DNA from: Paracoccus limosus
Lineage (GTDB): Bacteria; Pseudomonadota; Alphaproteobacteria; Rhodobacterales; Rhodobacteraceae
Length of the DNA: 33,864 bases
Assembly (NCBI RefSeq): GCF_009711185.1
Contig: NZ_WMIF01000035.1
Span: 1 to 33,864 of the forward strand
Direction of reading: 5' to 3'
The notes under the pieces were generated by a model. The model saw only the letters and a list, made by a program, of their open reading frames with translations, did no database searches and was not told the origin of the DNA. Shown piece after piece: positions 7,480-14,534 of the stretch (position 1 is its first letter; the number at the start of each line of letters is the position of its first letter). A program made the position numbers and the translations under genes.

Positions 7480-8820
7480 ATGAAAACCCTGATCCGCAAG
7501 GCCGAAGTCGTCGTCACCATGGACGGCACCCGGCGCGAGATCGCGGGCGGAGATGTGCTGATCGAAGGCGGGGTCATCCTTGCCGTCGGTCAAGATCTTG
7601 CCGGCGAAGGCGCCGAGATCATTGAGGCGCGGGGCTGTGTCGTCACGCCCGGCCTGATCAATACCCACCACCACCTGTTTCAGACCCTGACCCGCGCCGT
7701 GCCCGCCGCGCAGGATGCCGCCCTGTTCGGCTGGCTTCGCACCCTTTATCCGATCTGGGCGCGGATGACGCCCGGCGATATCCGGTTGTCGGCGCAGATC
7801 GGGCTGGCGGAACTGGCGCTGTCGGGCTGCACCTGTTCCTCGGATCATCTTTATTTGTTCCCGAATGGCGCGCGGCTGGATGACAGCATCGAGGCGGCGA
7901 CGGAAATCGGCATCCGCTTTCACGCCACGCGCGGCGCCATGTCGATCGGCGAAAGCAAGGGCGGCCTGCCCCCCGACAGTCTGGTCGAGGACGAGGCCGC
8001 GATCCTGAAAGACAGCGAACGCCTGATCGCCGCGTTCCACGACCCGAACCCCGGCGCCATGGTGCAGGTCGGACTGGCCCCTTGCTCGCCCTTTTCGGTC
8101 AGCACCGGCTTGATGCGCGACGCGGCCATCCTTGCACGTGAAAAAGGCGTGCGCCTGCACACCCATCTGGCCGAGAACGATGAGGATATCGCCTATTCTC
8201 TGCAGAATTTCGGCATGTTGCCCGGCGATTACGCCGAAAGCCTTGGCTGGACCGGCGATGATGTCTGGCACGCGCATTGCGTAAAGCTGTCGGACAAGGA
8301 AATCGATCTGTTCGCGCGCACCGGCACCGGTGTCGCGCATTGTCCCTGCTCGAACGCGCGGCTTGCCTCGGGCATCGCGCCGGTGCGCGCCATGCGCGAT
8401 GCAGGCGTGGCGGTGGGTCTGGGCGTCGACGGCTCGGCCAGCAATGATTGCAGCCATCTGGGGCTGGAGGCGCGGCAGGCCATGCTGATGGCGCGGCTTA
8501 AGAACGGCCCCGCCGCCATGGGCGCGCGCGAGGCGCTGGAAATTGCGACGCTGGGCGGCGCACGCGTGTTGGGTCGCAGCGATCTGGGCAGCCTTGCCCC
8601 CGGCAAGCGCGCCGATCTGGTGCTGTGGGACGTAACCGAACTGGCCACCGCCGGCGAATGGGATCCGGTCGCGGCCCTTGTCTTCTGCGCGCCGATGCGG
8701 CCGAAATCGGTCTATGTCGAGGGGCGTGCCGTGGTGCGCGACCACCATCTGCTGACCGCCGACCCGCAGAAATTGAACGAACAGGCCCGCGCGGCGACCA
8801 AACGCCTCGCCAACGGATAG
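7480..8820 (+). CDS. 8-oxoguanine deaminase-like amidohydrolase
   Basis: The 446-residue protein is a metal-dependent amidohydrolase of the TrzN/AtzB/8-oxoguanine deaminase branch. The metal ligands are visible: His63 and His65 in NTHHHLFQ, HTHLAEN (227-233), HAHC (264-267) and the Asp in GVDGSASND (about 317). NTHHHLFQTLTRA closely resembles the characterised Pseudomonas 8-oxoguanine deaminase and differs from guanine deaminase, which is encoded separately at 19005. The likely reaction is 8-oxoguanine to urate plus ammonia, which fits the hydroxyisourate hydrolase and urate genes downstream. Alternatives are a hydroxydechloroatrazine-type hydrolase or another N-heterocycle deaminase. AAAGGAAAG precedes the ATG. 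It ends 8 bp before uraH. Confidence 0.82.
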   Translation: MKTLIRKAEVVVTMDGTRREIAGGDVLIEGGVILAVGQDLAGEGAEIIEARGCVVTPGLINTHHHLFQTLTRAVPAAQDAALFGWLRTLYPIWARMTPGDIRLSAQIGLAELALSGCTCSSDHLYLFPNGARLDDSIEAATEIGIRFHATRGAMSIGESKGGLPPDSLVEDEAAILKDSERLIAAFHDPNPGAMVQVGLAPCSPFSVSTGLMRDAAILAREKGVRLHTHLAENDEDIAYSLQNFGMLPGDYAESLGWTGDDVWHAHCVKLSDKEIDLFARTGTGVAHCPCSNARLASGIAPVRAMRDAGVAVGLGVDGSASNDCSHLGLEARQAMLMARLKNGPAAMGAREALEIATLGGARVLGRSDLGSLAPGKRADLVLWDVTELATAGEWDPVAALVFCAPMRPKSVYVEGRAVVRDHHLLTADPQKLNEQARAATKRLANG

Positions 8821-8828
8821 GAGCGAAC

Positions 8829-9179
8829 ATGTCCGGCTATCTGACCACCCATGTGCTTGACACCGCCAACGGCACCCCCGCCCAAGGCATGCGGATCGAG
8901 CTTTTCCGCCTTGATGGCGGGCGCCGGCTGCTGAAAGAGGTCGTGACCAACCACGACGGCCGCACCGACAGCCAGATTCTGCCCGAGGCCGAGTTCCAGA
9001 CAGGCGAATACGAGCTGGTGTTCCATGTCGGCGACTGGCTGGACGCACAGGGCCACCCGGCCGCCAAGCCGCGCTTTCTGGACCAGATCCCGCTGCGGTT
9101 CGGCATGTCGGAACAGGACCACTATCATGTGCCGCTGCTGATCTCGCCCTACGGTTTCTCGACCTATCGCGGCAGCTAG
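8829..9179 (+). CDS. uraH: 5-hydroxyisourate hydrolase (transthyretin-like)
   Basis: UraH opens 5-hydroxyisourate, the unstable product of urate oxidation, to OHCU. The 116-residue protein is a full-length transthyretin-related hydrolase. His8 in TTHVLD, Arg45 in DGRTD, His98/His100 in DHYHVPLL and the C-terminal signature YRGS (113-116) are the catalytic residues and tag of true HIU hydrolases, absent in hormone-binding transthyretins. No signal peptide is seen, so it should be cytosolic. It follows the deaminase by 8 bp and is probably in the same transcript. The next enzyme, OHCU decarboxylase, is not in this window. Confidence 0.95.
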   Translation: MSGYLTTHVLDTANGTPAQGMRIELFRLDGGRRLLKEVVTNHDGRTDSQILPEAEFQTGEYELVFHVGDWLDAQGHPAAKPRFLDQIPLRFGMSEQDHYHVPLLISPYGFSTYRGS

Positions 9180-9184
9180 GCCGC

Positions 9185-9200
9185 CCCGGCCACGGCCGGG
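9185..9200 (+). terminator. Short G+C-rich hairpin after uraH
   Basis: CCCGGCC (9185-9191) and GGCCGGG (9194-9200) form a compact hairpin a few bases after the uraH stop. There is no T tract. It may end the transcript weakly. Confidence 0.35.
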
Positions 9201-9271
9201 ACCAACACGCATCCCCTCGGACGGCCGCTGTGGCCGCCCGGCGACCCCGTATTGCCGGTCGTGGCCCGGTC

Positions 9272-9304
9272 CTGATCTTCAACCAGATCTTTGATCAGCC
9301 TCAA
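9272..9304. promoter_or_regulatory. Candidate operator upstream of the permease gene
   Basis: CTGATC (9272-9277) and GATCAG (9293-9298) are inverted with a 15-base spacer. Overlapping this, TTGAT-CAGC-CTCAA (9291-9304) matches the FNR-type site TTGAT-N4-ATCAA at 9 of 10 positions. The site lies about 95 bp before the permease start. Either reading is possible, and neither is proven by sequence alone. Confidence 0.3.
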
Positions 9305-9396
9305 GCCATCCTGGAAAGTCATCACCATCCAAGCTCGATAAGTTCCGACGAACCCCGGGAGGAGAACACGGGGTCCGCGGAACGGGAGGAAAGAAC

Positions 9397-10860
9397 GTGC
9401 AACCGACCCCAGAAATGCCCACCCGGCCCGAGGACGAAAAGCTCGGCCTCTTTGCCAATATCGCCTATGGCATCCAGCATATCCTGACCATGTATGGCGG
9501 CATCGTCGCCGTGCCGCTGATCGTCGGACAGGCGGCGGGCCTTGCGCCGGCCGACATCGGGCTCTTGATCACCGCCTCGCTCTTTGCCGGCGGGCTCGCC
9601 ACCATCCTGCAAACCATGGGCCTGCCGTTCTTTGGCTGCCAATTGCCGCTGGTGCAGGGCGTGTCCTTTGCCGGTGTCGCCACGATGATCACCATTTCCG
9701 GCAATGGCGGCATTCAGGCGGTGTTCGGCGCGGTGATCGCGGCCTCGTTGATCGGGCTTCTGATCACGCCGCTTTTCTCGCGCATCACCCGCTTTTTCCC
9801 GCCGCTGGTCGCGGGCATCGTCATCACCACCATCGGCCTGACGCTGATGCCGGTCGCCGGCCGCTGGGCCATGGGCGGCAACAGCCGGGCCGAGGATTTC
9901 GGCAGCAGCAGCAACGTCCTGTTGGCCGGGGTGACGCTGGCCATCGTGCTGTTGCTCAGCAAGCTCGGCAGCGCGACGATCTCGCGTCTGTCGATCCTGC
10001 TGGCGCTCTTCGCCGGCACCGCCATCGCATGGATGGCCGGCATGACCGATTTCTCGCAGGTCGGCAACGGCCCGACCATCGCCCTGCCCAACCTGTTCCA
10101 CTTCGGCTGGCCGACCTTCGGCACGGCCGCGACCCTCTCGATGCTGATCGTCATTCTGGTCACGCTGGTCGAAACCTCGGCCGACATCTTCGCCGTGGGC
10201 GAGATCGTCGGCACCAAGGTCGATTCGCGCCGTCTGGGTGACGGGCTGCGCGCCGACATGCTGTCCTCGATGCTGGCCCCGACGGTGGGCTCGTTCACGC
10301 AAAGCGCGTTCGCCCAGAACGTCGGCCTCGTCGCGGTGACCGGGGTGAAAAGCCGCTATGTCGTGGCCACCGGCGGCGTGATCCTCGTCTGCCTCGGGCT
10401 CTTGCCAATCATGGGCCGCGTGGTCGCCACCATCCCGATGCCGGTTCTCGGCGGCGCCGGCATCGTGCTCTTCGGCACCGTGACCGCCAGCGGCATCCGC
10501 ACGCTCGCCAAGGTGGACTATCAGGACAACATGAACCTGATCATCGTCGCGACCTCGATCGGCTTTGGCACGCTGCCGATCATGCTGCCCGAATTCTACC
10601 ACCACTTCCCGACCTGGGTGCAGACCATCTTCCACTCGGGCATCAGCTCTTCTGCGATCATGGCGATCCTGCTGAACCTGATGTTCAACCACTTCACCAC
10701 TGGCAATTCGCAGCAGCCGTCGGTCTTTGGCGCGGCGGCGGAACGCGTGATCCGCTACACCGACCTCTCGCAACTGCGCGACGGCGACTATTACCTCGAC
10801 GGCAAGATGTATGATGCCGAGGGCAAGGAAATAGCCCTGCTCCCCGCCGGAGGCCACTGA
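9397..10860 (+). CDS. NCS2-family urate/xanthine permease
   Basis: The 487-residue protein is a polytopic nucleobase:cation symporter-2 (about 12-14 membrane segments). It has the family's IQH motif in YGIQHILTMYGG near the N-terminus, and the conserved TS/ETSADIFAVGE and AGIVLFGTV segments of the transport core. It should import a purine base, probably urate or xanthine, across the inner membrane with protons or sodium. Its position directly before the urate hydroxylase favours urate. Substrate cannot be fixed from sequence. The start is GTG at 9397 behind GGGAGGA (9384-9390). An ATG six codons later is an alternative. A repeat-like element and a strong terminator follow. Confidence 0.9.
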   Translation: MQPTPEMPTRPEDEKLGLFANIAYGIQHILTMYGGIVAVPLIVGQAAGLAPADIGLLITASLFAGGLATILQTMGLPFFGCQLPLVQGVSFAGVATMITISGNGGIQAVFGAVIAASLIGLLITPLFSRITRFFPPLVAGIVITTIGLTLMPVAGRWAMGGNSRAEDFGSSSNVLLAGVTLAIVLLLSKLGSATISRLSILLALFAGTAIAWMAGMTDFSQVGNGPTIALPNLFHFGWPTFGTAATLSMLIVILVTLVETSADIFAVGEIVGTKVDSRRLGDGLRADMLSSMLAPTVGSFTQSAFAQNVGLVAVTGVKSRYVVATGGVILVCLGLLPIMGRVVATIPMPVLGGAGIVLFGTVTASGIRTLAKVDYQDNMNLIIVATSIGFGTLPIMLPEFYHHFPTWVQTIFHSGISSSAIMAILLNLMFNHFTTGNSQQPSVFGAAAERVIRYTDLSQLRDGDYYLDGKMYDAEGKEIALLPAGGH

Positions 10861-10892
10861 CGGGAACCACCAGCCCCCAACTGCTTCTTTCG

Positions 10893-10952
10893 TGCACAAA
10901 TATCCTGGGGGAGGAGGCGCCACGCGCCGGAGGGGGCAAAGCCCCCTCTTTT
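10893..10952 (+). repeat. Rhodobacterales-type intergenic repeat ending in a hairpin
   Basis: The stretch begins with CACAAATATCCTGGGGG, followed by a hairpin GGCGC-CAC-GCGCC (10916-10928) and a second hairpin with T run. Segments of this pattern (AAATATCC plus a G run, then a GGGGGC...GCCCCC stem) recur between genes in many Rhodobacteraceae as I recall them. Only one copy is present in the window, so the repeat nature cannot be shown here. Confidence 0.45.
10930..10952 (+). terminator. Intrinsic terminator after the permease gene
   Basis: GAGGGGGC (10930-10937) pairs with GCCCCCTC (10941-10948) over an AAA loop and is followed by TTTT. It is 70 bp after the permease stop and suggests that puuD has its own promoter in 10953-11060. 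Confidence 0.75.
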
Positions 10953-11076
10953 CCATTGCAACCGCCCGCCCCACGCAGGATTTTCAACGCAGGCTAAAGA
11001 CAGCCAAGGCAACTGGCCCGATTTTCGCCCATCCCTTCGCTGCGCTAAGAAAATCCCAGCAAGACAGGAGCATTTC

Positions 11077-12327
11077 ATGTCCGATTTCGCCGTCATCTGG
11101 GATTGGCTCGCCTTTGCCATCCGCTGGACGCATGTCGTCACCGCCATCTGCTGGATCGGCTCGTCCTTCTATTTCGTCGCCCTCGACCTTGGTCTGCGCA
11201 AGGTGCCGGGCCTTCCCGCCGGCGCCCATGGCGAGGAATGGCAGGTCCATGGCGGCGGTTTCTACCACATCCAGAAATATCTCGTCGCGCCCGAGCGCAT
11301 GCCCGATCATCTGATCTGGTTCAAATGGGAAAGCTACATGACCTGGATCTCGGGGGCCGCGCTCCTGATGGTCACCTATTGGGCCGGGTCCGAGCTCTTC
11401 CTGATCGACCCCGCCAAGATGGAGCTCGCGCCCTGGCAAGCGATCCTGATCTCGGCCGGTTCGCTCTCGATCGGCTGGCTGGTCTATACCAACCTGTGCA
11501 AATCCAGGCTGGGCGAAACGCCGACGCTGCTGATGCTGCTGCTCTTCGTGCTCTTGATGGTCATGGGCTGGAGCTACAATCAGGTGTTCACCGGCCGCGC
11601 CACCATGCTGCATCTGGGTGCCTTCACCGCCACGATCATGACGGCGAACGTGTTCTTCGTCATCATGCCGAACCAGCGCATCGTGGTTGCCGATCTCAAG
11701 GCCGGCCGCCCGGCCGATCCGAAATACGGCAAGATCGCCAAGCTGCGCTCGACCCATAACAACTACCTGACCCTGCCGGTCGTCTTCCTGATGCTGTCGA
11801 ACCATTATCCGCTGGCCTTTGCCAACGAATACAACTGGGTCATCGCCGGGCTGATCTTCCTGATGGGCGTCACCATCCGGCACTTCTTCAACAGCATGCA
11901 TGCCGGCAAGGGCAATCTGTGGTGGTGCTGGGCGGTGACTGCGATCCTGTTCGTGGTGGCCATGTGGATCTCGACCGCGCCGATGCTGCGTCAGACGGTC
12001 GAAGAGTCCGAGGCCCGCGTGCTGACCCCCACGCAACAGGCCATGGTCGATGCCCCCGGCTGGGACGGCGCCTATGGCGCCGTCATGGGCCGCTGCAGCA
12101 TGTGCCATTCGCGCGAGCCATCCTATGACGGCATCCACACCGCGCCCAAGGGTGTGCTTCTGGAAACCCCCGACGACATCACCCGCGCCGCGCGCGAGAT
12201 CTATATTCAGGCCGGCGTGACCAATGCCATGCCGCCCGCCAATGCCAGCTTCATGGAACCGGACGAGCGGCGCGCCATCGTCGAATGGTATCGCGCGCTG
12301 CCGCAGGGCCTCGCGCTGCTGAACTGA
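11077..12327 (+). CDS. puuD: Membrane-bound urate hydroxylase with C-terminal cytochrome c domain
   Basis: PuuD oxidises urate to 5-hydroxyisourate and passes electrons to its own cytochrome c domain and the respiratory chain, instead of making hydrogen peroxide like soluble uricase. The 416-residue protein has about eight membrane helices (residues 1-300; the Urate_ox_N/DUF989 region with RWTHVVTAICWIGSSFYF and HGGGFYHIQKY). These are followed by a haem c domain with Cys340-Ser-Met-Cys343-His344 and a downstream methionine-containing region (NAMPPAN) that can give the axial ligand. AGGAG precedes the ATG. It is encoded between the permease and two unrelated small genes, and UraH, which uses its product, lies 2 kb upstream. 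Confidence 0.93.
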   Translation: MSDFAVIWDWLAFAIRWTHVVTAICWIGSSFYFVALDLGLRKVPGLPAGAHGEEWQVHGGGFYHIQKYLVAPERMPDHLIWFKWESYMTWISGAALLMVTYWAGSELFLIDPAKMELAPWQAILISAGSLSIGWLVYTNLCKSRLGETPTLLMLLLFVLLMVMGWSYNQVFTGRATMLHLGAFTATIMTANVFFVIMPNQRIVVADLKAGRPADPKYGKIAKLRSTHNNYLTLPVVFLMLSNHYPLAFANEYNWVIAGLIFLMGVTIRHFFNSMHAGKGNLWWCWAVTAILFVVAMWISTAPMLRQTVEESEARVLTPTQQAMVDAPGWDGAYGAVMGRCSMCHSREPSYDGIHTAPKGVLLETPDDITRAAREIYIQAGVTNAMPPANASFMEPDERRAIVEWYRALPQGLALLN

Positions 12328-12342
12328 TCAGGGCCTGCGCCC

Positions 12343-12687
12343 TCAGGGGTGCAGGACGTGCCAGACCCCGCCCATCCCGTCGCCGGCCATGTCGCCGGGC
12401 TTCTTGTCGCCGGCAAAGTAATAGGCCGGCTTGCCGTCATAGGCCCATTGTTTGCCGCCATCGGTGCGCGCCACCATGGTCCAGCCCTTGCCGGGCTTGG
12501 CCGCGGCATCCACAAAGGGCGGCCATTTCGCCGCGCATTGCTCATAGCAGGACGGGCTGCCGCCCTTGTCCTTGTCGAAACTGTAAAGCGTCATCCCCTT
12601 GGCACCGGTCAGCGCCATCTGCGCCTGTGCCGTACCCATGGACAACAGGACAAGGCCTGCCGCCGCGCCAATTGCAACCCTTTTCAT
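12343..12687 (-). CDS. Secreted COG4315 / lipoprotein-15-type repeat protein
   Basis: The 114-residue protein starts with a signal peptide (MKRVAIGAAAGLVLLSMGTAQA, cleavage after AQA) and no lipobox cysteine is obvious. The mature part has two copies of the family motif: GMTLYSFDKDKGGSPSCYEQCAAKWPP and KQWAYDGKPAYYFAGDKKPGD. This places it in the PF03640 group of predicted periplasmic proteins of unknown function. The two cysteines in SCYEQC may form a disulfide. GGAGAG lies upstream of the ATG. It is convergent with puuD and 15 bp from it, and no link to purine metabolism is evident. Confidence 0.85.
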   Translation of the reverse strand: MKRVAIGAAAGLVLLSMGTAQAQMALTGAKGMTLYSFDKDKGGSPSCYEQCAAKWPPFVDAAAKPGKGWTMVARTDGGKQWAYDGKPAYYFAGDKKPGDMAGDGMGGVWHVLHP

Positions 12688-12970
12688 GGCGATCTCTCCA
12701 ATTGGCCCCTGCCGGGGCGCCCCCGGATCCCACGGCCCGCCCCGCCTGCGCCGGGCGGCCCTGCCGGTGACATCATGCTAAGCCCGCCCCGGCCCCGCGT
12801 CGCGTCAATTTTCAGCGACCGGCGCGGCGGATGGCCTGCGGCAACGTCACCTCGGGACGCGCGCCCGCCACCCATCTGGACAAAGCCATACCGTTTCCGC
12901 TTGGCCGATCGACTTGCACAGCGCACATCTCATCGCCAGACTGGAGTGCATCCGGCTTGGAGCGCCCAAA

Positions 12971-13516
12971 ATGAAAACCACCCTGACAGTTTGTGCCGCG
13001 TGGCTGTTGATGGGGCCGGTTGCATGGGCCTGCTCACCCATCGAAGTAACGTCCAGCCAGATCACGCGCGGGAATGCCTGCCAACTGACCTACGTCTCGC
13101 CAGATAGGACGGTAAGCTCATCTCCGGCCATCCACCCCTCACCACATATGGTCCGGCAATTCATTACGGTCGGTGTCTGCAGTGGCGAACAGATCGCAGT
13201 CTATTACGATTGCCGGAAAAAGCGCGGCTACTGGCTTGGAGGCGACTACGACATGATGGGCGCGAACACTGGTTTTCCGGTCGCACCACCGGCATTGCCG
13301 ACGGCACCGATCATGCTTTATTCAGGTCCCGCAGAATATTTCGCCCGCCATGACCAGCCAGACCTTGGCGATCCGAACGCCCTGGACCGGATAGCGGCCA
13401 AAGCGCAAAGCCTGCGCTGGATCAAGCAGCACGGCGCCCTAGGTCAGTCCCGCATCACGGTCGAGGGCAAAGCTTTCGACCTGTCCTGCGGTTGCCGGCT
13501 TCCTGTGGGGCAATAA
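12971..13516 (+). CDS. Hypothetical secreted protein
   Basis: No family was recognised. The 181-residue protein starts with a signal peptide (MKTTLTVCAAWLLMGPVAWA, cleavage after AWA), and the mature chain begins with cysteine, so a lipoprotein is possible although the lipobox is poor. The mature part has six or so cysteines, including a CSCGCRLP-like C-terminal cluster (LSCGCRLPVG), a central WLGGDYDM and a proline-rich stretch. The ATG at 12971 is chosen because it begins the signal peptide. The frame opens earlier at 12914. Base composition is less G+C-rich and codon use less strict than in neighbours, which suggests recent acquisition or weak expression. It is convergent with the LysR gene, 4 bp apart. 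Confidence 0.65.
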   Translation: MKTTLTVCAAWLLMGPVAWACSPIEVTSSQITRGNACQLTYVSPDRTVSSSPAIHPSPHMVRQFITVGVCSGEQIAVYYDCRKKRGYWLGGDYDMMGANTGFPVAPPALPTAPIMLYSGPAEYFARHDQPDLGDPNALDRIAAKAQSLRWIKQHGALGQSRITVEGKAFDLSCGCRLPVGQ

Positions 13517-13520
13517 CCCC

Positions 13521-14417
13521 TCAGCCGAAAAAGCGTCTCGTCTCGCGGGCGATGAAATCGGCAAACAGCCGCACCTTGGGATCCTGCAGGCGGCGATGCG
13601 GGGTCAGCACGCCGAATTGCGACGGCAAGGGCGGGTTCGCGGGCAGCACCTCGACCAGCCGGCCCGAGGCGATCTGCTCGGCCACCTCGTAATGCGGGCG
13701 GTTGACGATGCCCCGCCCCTCCAGCGCCCAATCGGTCAGCACATCGCCATCGTCGGCATCGAACTGCCCGTTCACCAACAGCTTTTGCGGCCCTTCGGGC
13801 GTCTGCACCACCCAGTAATATTCCGGGCTGCGCGGATAGCGCAGCAACAGGCAATTATGCCCGACCAGCTCGTCGGGCCGGGCTGGCGTGCCGTGGCGCG
13901 CAAGATATTCGGGCGTCGCCACCAGCACTCGGCGGCATTCGGCGATGCGGCGCCATTTCAGCGCGCTGTCCTGCGGCTCGCCCAGAAAGAACGACAGGTC
14001 GATGCCATCGGCGATGATGTCCACATTGCGATCCGACAGCCGCAGCCGGATCTCGACCCCGGGATATTCATCGCAGAACTTCGGCACCAGCGGCGCGATC
14101 AGCCGGCGGCCCAGCCCCAGGGGCGCCGTGACGCGCAAGGCGCCGTGCGGATTGCCCGAAAAGCCCGAGACCACCGCCTCGGCCTCGTCCACCGTCTCGA
14201 TCACGCGACGCGCGCTGTCATAGAAGGCCCGGCCGACTTCGGTCGGCACCAGCTTGCGCGTGGTGCGATTGAGCAGCCGCACGCCAAAGCGCGTCTCCAG
14301 ATCCTTGATGCGATTTGAGGCAACTGCCGGCGACATGCGCAGATCCCGGCCCCCGGCCGTAATCGAGCCAAGTTCGATCACCCGCACGAAAACCCGCAGA
14401 CTTTCAAGATATGGCAC
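13521..14417 (-). CDS. LysR-family transcriptional regulator
   Basis: The 298-residue protein has the LysR N-terminal helix-turn-helix (residues about 1-60, SLRVFVRVIELGSITAGGRDLRMSPAVASNRIKDLE) and a C-terminal type 2 periplasmic-binding-like effector domain (about 90-295). It is divergent from xdhABC-guaD, the usual layout for a LysR protein and its target operon, so it probably controls xanthine/guanine breakdown. The ligand is unknown. It is of the 'transcriptional regulator, LysR family, CrgA/AaeR-like' type by its MSPAVASNRIKDLE helix. Its start codon is 117 bp from the xdhA ATG and the shared region holds an inverted repeat (14433-14453). Confidence 0.9.
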   Translation of the reverse strand: MPYLESLRVFVRVIELGSITAGGRDLRMSPAVASNRIKDLETRFGVRLLNRTTRKLVPTEVGRAFYDSARRVIETVDEAEAVVSGFSGNPHGALRVTAPLGLGRRLIAPLVPKFCDEYPGVEIRLRLSDRNVDIIADGIDLSFFLGEPQDSALKWRRIAECRRVLVATPEYLARHGTPARPDELVGHNCLLLRYPRSPEYYWVVQTPEGPQKLLVNGQFDADDGDVLTDWALEGRGIVNRPHYEVAEQIASGRLVEVLPANPPLPSQFGVLTPHRRLQDPKVRLFADFIARETRRFFG

Positions 14418-14432
14418 GGCTTTTACCTGCTG

Positions 14433-14453
14433 CTTTCAAGGAATGGCTGAAAG
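14433..14453. promoter_or_regulatory. Inverted repeat in the LysR-xdhA intergenic region
   Basis: CTTTCA (14433-14438) and TGAAAG (14448-14453) are perfect inverted arms with a 9-base spacer, just upstream of the LysR start and about 80 bp before xdhA. This is a reasonable LysR-type recognition site. A similar 15-base word occurs 32 bp away at 14401-14415 (13 of 15 identical to 14433-14447). Confidence 0.4.
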
Positions 14454-14472
14454 TCTTATGCTCATTCGGTGA

Positions 14473-14501
14473 TTTCGCAAAGAGCATTTCGCATCTAGGC
14501 T
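14473..14501 (+). promoter_or_regulatory. Candidate xdhA promoter
   Basis: TTTCGC (14473-14478), 17 bases and TAGGCT (14496-14501) are placed correctly before xdhA. The -35 is poor, as for a promoter that needs the LysR protein. The -10 is the same hexamer as at bhcA. Confidence 0.35.
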
Positions 14502-14534
14502 TTCCTCATACCCAGCGACCCAAGCGAGGACCAG

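Noticed and set aside
6457..9282. 941-codon minus-strand frame opposite bhcD, the deaminase and uraH
   Set aside because: It is histidine/arginine/glycine-rich shadow sequence without family motifs, opposite three well-supported genes.
9322..10974. 550-codon minus-strand frame opposite the permease
   Set aside because: It is a very charged, repetitive translation typical of antisense frames. The plus strand encodes a complete NCS2 permease.
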